The translations under genes were made by a program, and so were the position numbers. The notes beneath the pieces were generated by a model. The model did not search any database. It had not been told where the DNA came from and saw only the letters and a program-made list of their open reading frames with translations. This document shows, piece by piece, positions 1 through 11,495 of a stretch of DNA of 64,000 nt. The stretch is from Sipunculus nudus. Taxonomy: Eukaryota; Annelida; Sipuncula; Golfingiida; Sipunculidae. The stretch spans positions 9,174,979 to 9,238,978 of the forward strand of contig CM049321.1 of assembly GCA_026874595.1 (NCBI GenBank), given 5' to 3'. Numbering within the stretch: position 1 is the stretch's first letter; every line of letters begins with the position of its first letter.

Positions 1-149
1 CGAAACATGTTGTTTATTCGAATGACCCTAATATCTTTGTCAAGTAAGATATAATGACAAACATTTCTTTTATAATTTGAGTACATTCTTCACAGTCAAT
101 CAGATGTAAAAACCCACAAATACTTCTTCCAGCAAAAAATAGAGGTTAG

Positions 150-151
<2 letters not shown>

Positions 152-196
<45 letters not shown>
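152..196. repeat. (TA)n microsatellite
   Basis: Uninterrupted TA dinucleotide run of about 45 bases, read directly from the sequence. The rest of positions 1-381 shows no coding signal. Confidence 0.97.
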
Positions 197-200
<4 letters not shown>

Positions 201-381
201 CGATTTTAGTTCACTATAGATTGTACACATTCCATAGGTTAAGTGATAGAATGTGGCTATTTCTTTGTCGAGCGCCGGCATGTGTGTTGCATGCGTGTTG
301 CATGAATAACACGTATCCTTAATAAAACATAATATACTAGAGCCTATAAAATATATTGCTTTTTTGGTATTATATGTTCAG

Positions 382-566
382 CAAGAATTGTGTTCAGTTT
401 GGACAAGAACCAATATTCAGCACTACAAAGGAGAAAAACGGCACACTTACTCCCCGTTTCGGACACATATGTGAATCCCAATGCAAGGATCCAAAAATGT
501 TGTCTACAATCATGAGTCTGATACTAGAGGCAGGCGAGAAAATTCCACCAAAAGCTTTAAGCAACG
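382..566 (+). CDS. candidate internal exon of an unrecognised Cys-containing protein
   Basis: An open stretch is bounded by a plausible acceptor (TATATGTTCAG, AG at 380-381) and donor (AACG|GTACGT). It starts in phase 2 and ends in phase 1. The roughly 62 encoded residues include three cysteines (NC, HICESQC) and end in IPPKALSN. I do not recognise a domain. The exon cannot splice directly to the lectin exon at 2046, which starts in phase 0, so if the two share a gene another exon is missing. A shorter copy of its 3' end (about 32 bases around AAAGCTTTA) recurs near 7120. It may be an extracellular protein exon or a chance ORF. Confidence 0.3.
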
Positions 567-569
567 GTA

Positions 570-1634
570 CGTTTATTACCTTGACTTATTATTTTGTACT
601 TATACTGAATATATATATTTATATAGAAGGTAGAGATACCCTCCGTCGTAAAGTGCTCTATGGCCCACAGGCTAGGCCAGAGCGATATAACATTGAAGAA
701 AACAACACTGAAAATTCACTACAGACTTTTTCCACGGGATGCCACCCGATCATCAGGTGAATGTTGTTAAATGAAGCTAACGGCTTGGTTTAAGAAGCCG
801 AGACTTTACGAGATAACGAGATTATGCTTTGCGCGTATCGGGGAGAGCAAGTAAGTAACTGACACTGATCCTATTGTCCTCGGGGTACACTAGGATTGGT
901 CGGGGTACACGTGCAATACTGGAACATAACAGGGCAAATAGGTTGTTGTTTTGATGTTTATTATTTAATAGAAAGATATATTTTACCAGGATGCCCATTT
1001 ATCATAATAAGCTGGTTTTTAATGGGGTCCTGGGTACAGTGAACATTTCAGTAGTATACACATAAAATACACATGTACTATGAAAATACACAATATAAAA
1101 GGCAAATATAAAAGGCAAATATACTATACTCATACCAAGTGGACTCAACTCGACAAACTCACCATGGGGTAGTGGCAACGCCATGTCCCTGAAGGTATAA
1201 TATTGTGGTCATAGCTAAACATTTTCTGAGATATTGGGTAACAGATATAACATTATACAGAGACATACGACATAATGAACTGATGCGATGGGTCGCTCAC
1301 AATAACGTGAATATTGGTTGCTCTTCAATGCATGCTAATAGTCGTAATGTTTTAGACGAGACACATTATGGAAAAAAATATTATCAATCAACCACCTTAG
1401 TATCCATGATTTAAGACTTAAGGGTGCTCAGAATCATGTTCCAGCTACGTGCTCTCGCAGAATAAAGGTTGCTGTGATGTAATTCTAATAGATCTAATAG
1501 TTCCAAGGAGACTATCCCAGGATTCTTTTGGTGTTCACGTAAGAAGTTCCAAGATCTAACGGTTTTTATTTGTACTCTTTAGATGGACAAACGGGAAACG
1601 ATTTTTAGTCATCCGTGCTTACAGTGTCTTTTTC

Positions 1635-1673
<39 letters not shown>

Positions 1674-2045
1674 AAGGAACCTAATATAAACATATAAACA
1701 GATCACGTATGCGGGATGAACACAAATTTGTAATGGAGATAAAAAAATCAGATTCTGTAACACTAGGCAGCGGGAAATGTCTAGGGGAATGAATTAAGAA
1801 GTCAGTGGTTTTTTGTTAACAAATAACTATAATTTATTCCTAAAACAACCCTAACAATACAATACACTAAATCATCGTAATTAAATCACACATTTTTGGT
1901 GACACGAATTTGGTGACCATGGTTTTGATCTGCAATTTAAAATTTGCGGCAAGACTTTAAAATGTTTTTCCACTCAACAAATAATGACGTATATAATTGC
2001 ATTAACTAATGTTACATTTACATTGAATACACCGTTTTGGTACAG
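570..2045. other. no supported gene; short TA microsatellite
   Basis: Only short chance ORFs are present. A TA run lies at about 1639-1669. If the lectin exon at 2046 belongs to a complete gene, its preceding exon (first part of the lectin fold) should lie here or upstream, but I could not identify it. Confidence 0.6.
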
Positions 2046-2157
2046 GATCACCAGCACTCAATTGATTGGAAAGGCTCCCGAGACAAATGTATAACAGCTG
2101 GCGGTGACCTCGTTAGCATAGAGACAAGAGAGGAACAGGTGAACATAAAAAAATTCG
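2046..2157 (+). CDS. C-type lectin-like domain, middle exon
   Basis: The acceptor TTTTGGTACAG and donor TTCG|GTAAGT bound 112 bases read from phase 0 to phase 1. The product contains W, then SRDKC, then GGDLVSI and EEQ. This matches the helix-1 and helix-2 region of a C-type lectin-like domain (W..A...C...GG.L.SI....E). The Cys in DKC corresponds to the first Cys of the conserved long-range C1-C4 disulphide. The preceding exon, which should carry the opening strand of the fold, was not found. The next exon at 2423 joins in frame (G|GA = Gly). A Ca-dependent carbohydrate-binding role cannot be assumed. Confidence 0.8.
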
Positions 2158-2422
2158 GTAAGTTTACAGAAATATAAAATTATAATATAAAAATATTAAA
2201 GTAGGATGAAAAATTTTGTTTGTAACCCATGCTTATTATGTTTGTGCCAGATAATGTAATCCCTGCTGTTACGGTTCTTTCTCTCTTTTTCTTTAGGATA
2301 ACAATACAAAATATTGTCAGTAGGCTGCCACAAATTCCAAGTTTGAATGTAAAATATAAAGTTCCGAATGCGGATAGTATATAAAGTGAAAGTTGCGCCA
2401 TCCTTACTTACCTATATTCCAG

Positions 2423-2670
2423 GAAAACTGGAGTTTGATTTCTGGACCAGCGGAAGGTACGATATCTTATTGCGGAAATGGTCATGGACGGCCACTGGGC
2501 AAGATGTTCACTACGAGAATTGGGCTGCAAATATCCGTTTGTCCGGTGTACTTCTAGATCATTTCATGACGACTTCCGGGCGGAGGGAGTGGCGATGGGG
2601 ATATAGGTGGAAAATTAACAAATTATATGGACTTTGTGAAAGTCTGCAGAAAGTAAATGAACTTTTTTAA
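2423..2670 (+). CDS. C-type lectin-like domain, terminal exon
   Basis: The acceptor CTATATTCCAG precedes a reading that continues in phase from 2046-2157. Visible landmarks are FWTSGRYD, then KWSWTATGQ, then YENWA, and finally YGLCES before a TAA stop at 2668-2670. FW.SG, W.W..G and NWA are typical core positions of the fold, and LCE matches the closing C4. The two Cys that normally form the internal C2-C3 disulphide are absent: the LLDH segment is preceded by SGV rather than a Cys, and the late W..C position reads WKI. No EPN or QPD sugar-binding triplet is seen. This is the 3' end of a lectin-like gene, either divergent or decaying. Splicing inside the exon cannot be excluded. Confidence 0.72.
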
Positions 2671-4900
2671 CTTTGAACTTGAACTTTTTTGACCAAGGCA
2701 TAGTGCAAGTAAAAACATGCTTCAAAACAATCTTATATGTCACCAACAAATATATATATTATGCCATTGATCAAAGGAGATACGACCTTAAATTGATATA
2801 TGCCCCTTCATTAATTACACTAGATTTATTTATCAGAACAAACAGGAAATATTGTGCAGTAAACAGAAAATGTGCCTGTTGATACTGTTTCATTTACGAT
2901 TTAGTCAGAGATATAGCTATTGTATACCCGGTATGTCATTTGCAAGCAATATAATCCCATGTATTAATACAAAATGCAATTAAATATGAGTGGTGCATTA
3001 CATATCCATTTATTGCTACCACGTGTGAAACTCGTATTGTATCCTATAAAAACATTAATTAAATAGACATTCCGAGCACTCACTGTTAGTGTCAGGTATT
3101 TTGTATAGTGATAACACAATTTGCTAAATTCAACATTCTTCTGTTTATTAAATGCACTTACCTGTGGATCATGTTGAACCTACACTCTTTACCCTCTGGT
3201 CACTCTACATTCGTTCTTAGACTTCTGCCTCTTAACCACTGTATTCTATCGAAATGTTTGCCTGGTATCACCACCAGGGAGGTTTCCACAGGGTAAATAA
3301 TGCGGACTATTGCTGGTTCCAAACGTGCTCAGGTCCGCGATAGCTCGGTCGCTCTCATTTGTCGGAACATTATTGGCCTTTTTGTATATAAAGTGCAGTT
3401 GTGAACAATAGCCAAATCAGGAATACTGATTATGTCAAAATTTCCCAGAGTGAAACTGGATATGCCACTTTATTGCTTCACTGCTGCACAGTTAGGAGAT
3501 ACCAGAAACAATTTTATATGGGCCATGACGGTGGGTAGCTGGAGTGTTGAAAGATGTGTATAACATCAATTTATCTGAAAAATGTCATTGGTCCAGGAGT
3601 TCAACCTGAGTTATGACAAACATAAATTTGAATAGTGATTTTTGCTATATCCAGTGCTGTATACTAGATGATGGCCCTTGCTGTCGGCGTCGTGTCATCG
3701 GGGTACAGGTCATTGGGTACAGGAGTGATGGCCTTATCTGTCGTTAAGTTGTCATTAAGAGTTTGTCATTAAGAGGAATAAGTCATTTGTCAATCTGTGC
3801 ACTGATGTGAGACTGACTGACAATTTTCCTCTGGAGAAAGAATTTCCCCTCCAGTGGATTATTTCTTTGCCTCACTTCTTGCAGTGCTAGGCCTGCCGCT
3901 CCAAGCTTGTCGATCAACTAAATCATTTCTTCAAAATTTTTGATTACCATATTCACAGAACGTAGATTCCAGCCTTTCCCTGAAAATTCTCTTGTGGTGC
4001 GTGCCCCTCTCGATCCTTTGTTACGAAACAACACTTAATCAATTCCTTATCTGCAGAGTTAAAAAACATTCTGTACTAATCAAAGTATCAAACCCAACTG
4101 GACATAACATTATTTCGTTTTTATATTCTATTTCAAACGTATACATAGCTGTAGAAAAAAAGAAATCTTACACTGAGACACGTGTGGCTGTGAAAATGCT
4201 CAAAATCAATTTTCACAAGATGCCGTTTTATGAAAAGATCGATTTGCTAACTGCGCCTGTTGTGTATGACGGAGTTTGTTTTGAATGTATAAATGTTGTA
4301 CCTTGCGCTAATTTGTAGTTCATCTGCTGAATCACTGTTATAGTAATATATCGAACATTTCTTTAAAAAAATGTATGAACGGTTTTATAGCCAGTTTTTT
4401 TTTACACGAAGATACATGAAATTTAACATAGTGAAATTGACATGCACTACGCCATGTTATTTTGTGTCTTAACAAGGCAAAGTAACTTTATTCCCAAGAA
4501 AAACTTTCAAATTTTAAGCTTCTGTTTCATTTCTGTTTTTAATTCATTGCTTCTTGAAAAATGATAAGGACGTTTTCGCCAGTTGCTCACCACAGTATTT
4601 AAGTCCTTTTCATATTCTCTAATAAATGTAACAGCTTTACTTCAGGCTACCTGCAGACACAGGAGCGGGAGAAAGTGTCTCTATGTTCTTTTTATAATTA
4701 TGTTATAATTAAGATTGTTGGAAAGTGCAACTAGATGGTCTGTTCGGCAAGGAAGTGAAAATTTTCTTTTGTAAGAAACTTTGAAAAATTATATGTAATT
4801 ATTTCAGAAATATAAACAGAATAACATTTACAGAAACAAAACAGGATGTTTTGTTCCGGGGTGACATAGTAGCGGACCGAACTGTCTCGCTAGAGAAACT
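2671..4900. other. no supported gene
   Basis: AT-rich sequence with short chance ORFs only, the longest about 108 codons at 3992-4318 with no recognisable motif. It presumably starts with the 3' flank of the lectin-like gene. Confidence 0.55.
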
Positions 4901-4904
4901 TCAT

Positions 4905-4974
4905 TTCCTAGCGAAGAGGTTGGTACGCCGGACTTGTGAACCACCAACATGGGTTCGAATCCCGGATCGGCCGG
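4905..4974 (+). repeat. tRNA-like SINE head
   Basis: A perfect B-box-type block GGTTCGAATCC starts at 4952, preceded by an A-box-like stretch TAGCGAAGAGGTTGGTACG. The sequence just upstream does not pair with the 3' part to form a tRNA acceptor stem, so this looks like a tRNA-derived SINE or pseudo-tRNA rather than a functional tRNA gene. It resembles the minus-strand copy near 38650-38710. Confidence 0.5.
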
Positions 4975-4984
4975 TTGTTTTGCA

Positions 4985-5739
4985 CTGAGCAATTTGTCTT
5001 TGTAACAGTTTGTAAACTCATACCATGGCCTGATGTATAATGAATAACCTTAACACGGCCGATACGATTCAGTTATTTACCGATGGGCATTCAAAACAAG
5101 TTTCTATAAAACAAATCTTTAATGTTAGAACTTCAGAAATGTATAATGACAACTGCGCAATAAAATATACCCTGCCAATGAATAGATGTAAACATATATT
5201 TCCCCTTTAAGTTTTAACCCCCTAAAAGAAAGGTTCATCGTCCTTGAACCAGAATAATGGCAGTTATTTATGTTTGTGATCAAATATAAAAAAATGGTTT
5301 AAATAGACCGGTCCATGTCTGTCATTAACAAGACAGTTAAAAAATGTTCTCTGTGTTGTAAGCTTTTTCATTACAGCAAATCTCTTAGGCCTATATATTA
5401 ATTGGTCATAATGCAACAATAAGCTTATATATATAATAGGATCAAACACGTCTGTAAGAAAGAGTTATGGTTAATAGCAGGGTTACCTAGACATAAATGC
5501 ACGAACTGATCGATTGCGTAATGCAGGTGTCAGGAGCTCCCCGCGTCGCACTATGATTGACTTAATGTCAGTCACGTGATTGGCTGTTAATTTCTCTACT
5601 TGAGAAGGCAAGGTCCGTGTCAGACAGTTTATCTCGAAATTTATCTTGTAACCTCATTTTCATTTTTAACTTAGCTGACTGCCAGTCACTATATCGATAA
5701 AGCTTTGCCCGTTGTCTTTTCAGCCGTCTGGCCGTCCAT
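4985..5739. other. no supported gene
   Basis: No splice-bounded open stretch or known motif was seen. Confidence 0.5.
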
Positions 5740-6700
5740 ACGTTAAAATGAAGGGCACAAATCGCAAATGTTAGACCTAGAAACTGCTACCTGTTCCTTC
5801 AAGGAGGTCAAAGGCAAAACTCCTAGGAAACATGAAATTAGGTCATCGGGACCTATGTTCTGCGACCTACGGGCCGAAAACATGATTTTGAACACCTAGG
5901 CAGTCAGACGGGGCATACATTGTATCCATTAGGCCTATAATTCTATTCTGAGAGTTTCTGGGTAAATGAACTTGGAAACATAAAATAAGGTCACCCTGAC
6001 CTATATTCTGCGACCTATAGGAAAAAGATGTCATGTGAGCACAAGAAGTTGGACGGGGCACATATTGTACCCATTAGGCCTAGAATCTCCTAACATTAAA
6101 TTTAGGAGTTCCTAGGCAAATCCCTTTGTAAACCTAGGATTAGAACATGGTGACCTATATTCTGCGACCTACTGGCCAAAACATGATTTTGAACATCCAG
6201 ACAATCAAAAAATGCACACATTGAATTCATTTGGCCTAGAATCTTGAGAGTTCCTGGGCAAATGTCCTTGAAAACATGAAACTAGATTACCGTGACCTGT
6301 ATGCTGCGACCTAAAGGAAAAATATGCCATATCAGCACCAAGAAAGTCAGACGGGGCACAAATCGTATCTGGTAGCCCTAGAATCTGCTGACTCAACATT
6401 CAGGGAGGTTCTAGGCAAATCTTCATGGAAACCTGAAATTAGGTCACCGTGAACTTTACAGGCCAAAAACATGTTTTGAGCACCTTTAATGTCAAATGTG
6501 AACAAACTGAATGCATTTGGCTAGAATCTTCTGACGCAACAACCAGACAGTTCCTGGCCAAATCTCCTTTGAAATTCAAAATTAATGATCTATATTATGC
6601 AAGCTTCTGGAAAAAATATGAATTTGAGCAGTATAACAGGGAACAAATTGTATCCATTAGCCCAAGACTCTTCTAACATTACATCAAGGGAACGTTACTA
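5740..6700. repeat. tandem array of about 147 bp units in dimeric order
   Basis: The block TCTGCGACCT recurs at about 5859, 6007, 6161 and 6302, with diverged equivalents near 6450 and 6595, giving a period of about 141-154 bases and roughly six units. Two subtypes alternate. One carries GGCCAAAACATGATTTTGAA; the other carries AGGAAAAAGATG followed by a GAGCAC-like block and GGACGGGGCAC. The real repeat is therefore a dimer of about 295 bp, present about three times. Units share the ends CATTAGGCCTAGAATC and GTTCCTAGGCAAA. Confidence 0.85.
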
Positions 6701-7236
6701 GGATAACTAGAATATTGACTGTAACTTCAATAGTTGCCGAGCGAAATTATGTTTTCCCCTTGGCTATTTGTTCGTGCAATTTAACACTGAATATTCTGAA
6801 TAGATTTTGAGGGAATGTGGTCGAGGGTTAGGATGCAACCCAGGACAAAATTCATTGAATTTTTGAGGGAATCTTAATCATCATAGCTTAATTTAAAAGG
6901 ATTCTATTCCATTTTTTTCTATATAAACAGAGCTGTTTAACGGTTTTGTCCTGGAGTGATCTGGGAATGTGTTGTTGACTTTTGACTGCTGTGTGGACCT
7001 ACATAGCAAAGTTCGATTCAAGATCCTCCTTTCTTCGATATGTGGTCTCCGACTACCTCTGGTTTAAAAATGTGTTATAAATATATATAGTAAACTACAT
7101 TGGTTGAAGGTAGTTATTGAAAACCCACCAAAAGCTTTATGCAAGTGTAACTGTCTTCACATTCCTGTGTAAATCATATCTTATTTCTTTAGTCTATGTA
7201 TGAATAATGGCCAGTGAGACATATTATATATATTAA
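6701..7236. other. no supported gene
   Basis: Non-coding AT-rich sequence. A 32-base stretch near 7120-7152 (AACCCACCAAAAGCTTTATG) resembles the 3' end of the candidate exon at 382-566. Confidence 0.45.
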
Positions 7237-10200
7237 TTGATAACTCCGCTGAGGTTATCAGGTAGTACGGGGGTCCAAAATAGGGGGGGGGGTGACCAGT
7301 TAGTTCGGGATTTAAGGCGGAATCATCTGGTATTTATTGGATCCAGGCGGGTTTATCAGTTAGTAAGGGGCCCATGTGGGGTTGGTCAGGTAGTCAGGGG
7401 GTCAAAGCGGAGTAATCAGGTAGTTTGGGGTCAAGGCGGGGATATCAGGTAGCCAAGGGGCCCAAACGGAGTTATCAGGTAGTTAGGGGGTTCAGCGGTT
7501 AATCAGTTATTAAGGGGTACAAGGAGTTAACAGACAGTTAATAAGTCCACACGGAGTTATCAAGCAGTAAGGGAGTCCAGGCCGAGTTATCAAGTAGTGA
7601 GGGAGTCCAGGCCGAGTTATCAAGTAGTGAGGGGGTCCAGGCCGAGTTATCAAGTAGTGAGGGGGTTCAGGCGGGGTTATCAAATAGTGAGGGGGTCCAG
7701 GCGGGGTTATCAAATAGTGAGGGGGTCCAGGCTGAGTTATCAAATAGTGAGGGGGTCCAGGCCGAGTTATCAAGCAGTGAGGGAGTCCAGGCCGAGTTAT
7801 CAAATAGTGAGGGGGTCCAGGCCGAGTTATCATGTAGTGAAGGGGTCCAGGCCGAATTATCAAGTAGTGAGGGGGTCCAGGCCGAGTTATCAAGTAGTGA
7901 GGGGGTCCAGGCCGAGTTATCAAGTAGTGAGGGGGTCCAGGCCGAGTTATCAAGTAGTGAGGGGGTCCAGGCCGAGTTATCAAGTAGAGAGGGAGTCCAG
8001 GCGGGGATATCAAGTAGTGAGGGAGTCCAGGCCGAGTTATCAAGTAGTGAGGGGGTCCAGGCCGAGTTATCATGTAGTGAAGGGGTCCAGGCCGAGTTAT
8101 CAAGTAGTGAGGGGGTCCAGGCCGAGTTATCAAGTAGTGAGGGGGTCCAGGCCGAGTTATCAAGTAGTGAGGGGGTCCAGGCCGAGTTATCAAGTAGAGA
8201 GGGAGTCCAGGCGGGGATATCAAGTAGTGAGGGAGTCCAGGCCGAGTTATCAAGTAGTGAGGGAGTCCAGGCCGAGTTATCAAGTAGTGAGGGAGTCCAG
8301 GCCGAGTTATCAAGTAGTGAGGGGGTCCAGGCCGAGTTATCAAGTAGTGAGGGGGTCCAGGCCGAGTTATCAAGTAGTGAGGGAGTCCAGGCCGAGTTAT
8401 CAAGTAGTGAGGGGGTCCAGGCTGAGTTATCAAGTAGTGAGGGAGTCCAGGCGGGGGTTTTCATGTATTGAGGGGGTCCAGGCCGAGTTATCAAGTAGTG
8501 AGGGAGTCCAGGCCGAGTTATCAAGTAGTGAGGGGGTCCAGGCCGAGTTATCAAGTAGTGAGGGGGTCCAGGCCGAGTTATCAAGTAGTGAGGGAGTCCA
8601 GGCCGAGTTATCAAGTAGTGAGGGAGTCCAGGCCTAGTTATCAAGTAGTGAGGGAGTCCAGACCGAGTTATCAAGTAGTGAGGGGGTCCAGGCCGAGTTA
8701 TCAAGTAGTGAGGGAGTCCAGGCCGAGTTATCAAGTAGTGAGGAAGTCCAGGCCGAGTTATCAAGTAGTGAGGGAGTCAAGGCCGAGTTATCAAATAGTG
8801 AGGGGGTCCAGGCCGAGTTATCAAGTAGTGAGGGAGTCCAGGCCGAGTTATCAAGTAGTGAGGGAGTCCAGGCCGAGTTATCAAGTAGTGAGGGAGTCCA
8901 GGCCGAGTTATCAAATAGTGAGGGGGTCCAGGCCGAGTTATCAAGCAGTGAGGGAGTCCAGGCCGAGTTATCAAGTAGTGAGGGAGTCCAGGCCGAGTTA
9001 TCAAGTAGTGAGGGGGTCCAGGCCGAGTTATCAAGTAGTGAGGGAGTCCAGGCCGAGTTATCAAGTAGTGAGGGAGTCCAGGCGGGGATATCAAGTAGTG
9101 AGGGAGTCCAGACCGAGTTATCAAGTAGTGAGGGGGTCCAGGCCGAGTTATCAAGTAGTGAGGGAGTCCAGGCCGAGTTATCAAGTAGTGAGGAAGTCCA
9201 GGCCGAGTTATCAAGTAGTGAGGGAGTCAAGGCCGAGTTATCAAATAGTGAGGGGGTCCAGGCCGAGTTATCAAGTAGTGAGGGAGTCCAGGCCGAGTTA
9301 TCAAGTAGTGAGGGAGTCCAGGCCGAGTTATCAAGTAGTGAGGGAGTCCAGGCCGAGTTATCAAATAGTGAGGGGGTCCAGTCCAAGTTATCAAGCAGTG
9401 AGGAAGTCCAGGCCGAGTTATCAAGTAGTGAGGGAGTCCAGGCCGAGTTATCAAGTAGTGAGGGGGTCCAGGCCGAGTTATCAAGTAGTGAGGGAGTCCA
9501 GGCCGAGTTATCAAGTAGTGAGGGAGTCCAGGCGGGGATATCAAGTAGTGAGGGAGTCCAGGCCGAGTTATCAAGTAGTGAGGGAGTCCAGGCCGAGTTA
9601 TCAAGTAGTGAGGGGGTCCAGGCCGAGTTATCAAGTAGTGAGGGGGTCCAGGCCGAGTTATCAAGTAGTGAGGGAGTCCAGGCCAAGTTATCAAGTAGTG
9701 AGGGGGTCCAGGCCGAGTTATCAAGAAGTGAGGGAGTCCAGGCGGGGGTTTTCATGTATTGAGGGGGTCCAGGCCGAGTTATCAAGTAGTGAGGGAGTCC
9801 AGGCCGAGTTATCAAGTAGTGAGGGGGTCCAGGCCGAGTTATCAAGTAGTGAGGGGGTCCAGGCCGAGTTATCAAGTAGTGAGGGAGTCCAGGCCGAGTT
9901 ATCAAGTAGTGAGGGGGTCCAGGCCGAGTTATCAAGTAGTGAGGGAGTCCAGGCCGAGTTATCAAGTAGTGAGGGGGTCCAGGCCGAGTTATCAAGTAGT
10001 GAGGGAGTCCAGGCCGAGTTATCAAGTAGTGAGGGGGTCCAGGCCGAGTTATCAAGTAGTGAGGGGGTCCAGGCCGAGTTATCAAGTAGTGAGGGAGTCC
10101 AGGCCGAGTTATCAAGTAGTGAGGGAGTCCAGGCCTAGTTATCAAGTAGTGAGGGAGTCCAGACCGAGTTATCAAGTAGTGAGGGGGTCCAGGCCGAGTT

Positions 10201-11495
10201 ATCAAGTAGTGAGGGAGTCCAGGCCGAGTTATCAAGTAGTGAGGGGGTCCAGGCCGAGTTATCAAGTAGTGAGGGAGTCCAGGCCGAGTTATCAAGTAGT
10301 GAGGGGGTCCAGGCCGAGTTATCAAGTAGTGAGGGAGTCCAGGCCGAGTTATCAAGTAGTGAGGGGGTCCAGGCCGAGTTATCAAGTAGTGAGGGGGTCC
10401 AGGCCGAGTTATCAAGTAGTGAGGGAGTCCAGGCCGAGTTTTCAAGTAGGGAGGGAGTCCAGGCCGAGTTATCAAGTAGTGAGGGAGTCCAGACCGAGTT
10501 ATCAAGTAGTGAGGGGGTCCAGGCCGAGTTATCAAGTAGTGAGGGAGTCCAGGCCGAGTTATCAATTAGTGAGGGAGTCCAGGCCGAGTTATCAAGTAGT
10601 GAGGGAGTCCAGGCTGAGTTTTCAAGAAGTGAGGGGGTCCAGGCTGGGTAATCAAGTAGTTAAGGAGTCGAAGAGAAGTTTTCATGTAGTAATGGGGCCT
10701 AGACTGAGTTAACAGGAAGTGAGGGTGCCCAGGCGGGGTTATCTGGTACATAGGATGTTCATGTGGGGTTATCAGGTCGTAGGGGTCAAGGCGAGGTTAT
10801 AAAGTAGTTCGGGAGTCCAAGCGGAGTTTTCAGGTGGTCCTGGGTTCAAAGCGGAGTTAGCAGATAGTGAGGCGGTCCAGGCGGGGTTATCAGGTTATTG
10901 GGGGTCAAGGTTTGAGAAATCGGGTAGTGAGGGGGTCAAGGCGGGTTAATCATGCAGGTGATAAGGGGTCAAGGCGGTGTTATAAAGTAGTTAGGGAGTC
11001 TAAGCGGAGTTTGCAGGTGGTCATGCGGTCCAAGCGGATTATAAGGAGGTCAAGGGGGGGGGGGGGGGTTTGGTTATCATGTTTTTTAGGGGGTCCAAGC
11101 GGAGTAATCAGGTAGTGAGGGGAGTCTAGGCGGGCTTATAAGGTAGTGAGGGGTCCAGTAGGATAATCGGATGGTAAGGCAGTAAAGACGGGGGTTATCA
11201 GGTAGTTAGGCGGTTCAAGCGGAGTTATCAGGTAGAAGGCGGAGTTATCAGGTAGTGAGGGGTCCAAGCTGAGTTATCAGGTAGTGAGCGGGTCCAGGTA
11301 GGGTTATCAGGTATTGAGAGGGTCCAGGCGGGAAAATCAGATAGTAAGGGGTCCAGGCGGAGTAATCAGGTAGTAAGGGGGATCCAAGGTGGGGTTGTCA
11401 GGTGTTTAGGGGGTCCGAGCGGGGTTATCAAGAAGTTAGGGGCCCAGGCGGGGCTATCAATTAGTTAGGGGGGTTCAGGCAGGGATACCAGGTAA
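7237..11495. repeat. 30 bp minisatellite, about 4.2 kb
   Basis: The core (about 7560-10650) is about 103 copies of a 30-base unit built on GGCCGAGTTATCAAGTAGTG followed by AGGGAGTCCA or AGGGGGTCCA. The flanks (7237-7560 and 10650-11495) are increasingly degenerate versions, as expected if repeats homogenise in the middle and decay at the edges. Because 30 is divisible by three, long open frames exist on both strands (decapeptides such as VRESRPSYQV, and LITRPGLPHY antisense). They have no splice or start context and I treat them as by-products. Variant units show higher-order duplication of 450 bp (15 units). One strand is strongly G-rich. Confidence 0.97.

Noticed and set aside
4905-4974. 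Functional tRNA gene
   Set aside because: The B box is good but the 5' side does not pair with the 3' end to form an acceptor stem.
8468-10565. ORFs of 556 codons (plus) and 643 codons (minus) in the 30 bp array
   Set aside because: The unit length is a multiple of three, so any unit without a stop gives endless frames on both strands. There is no start, splice or composition evidence of translation.
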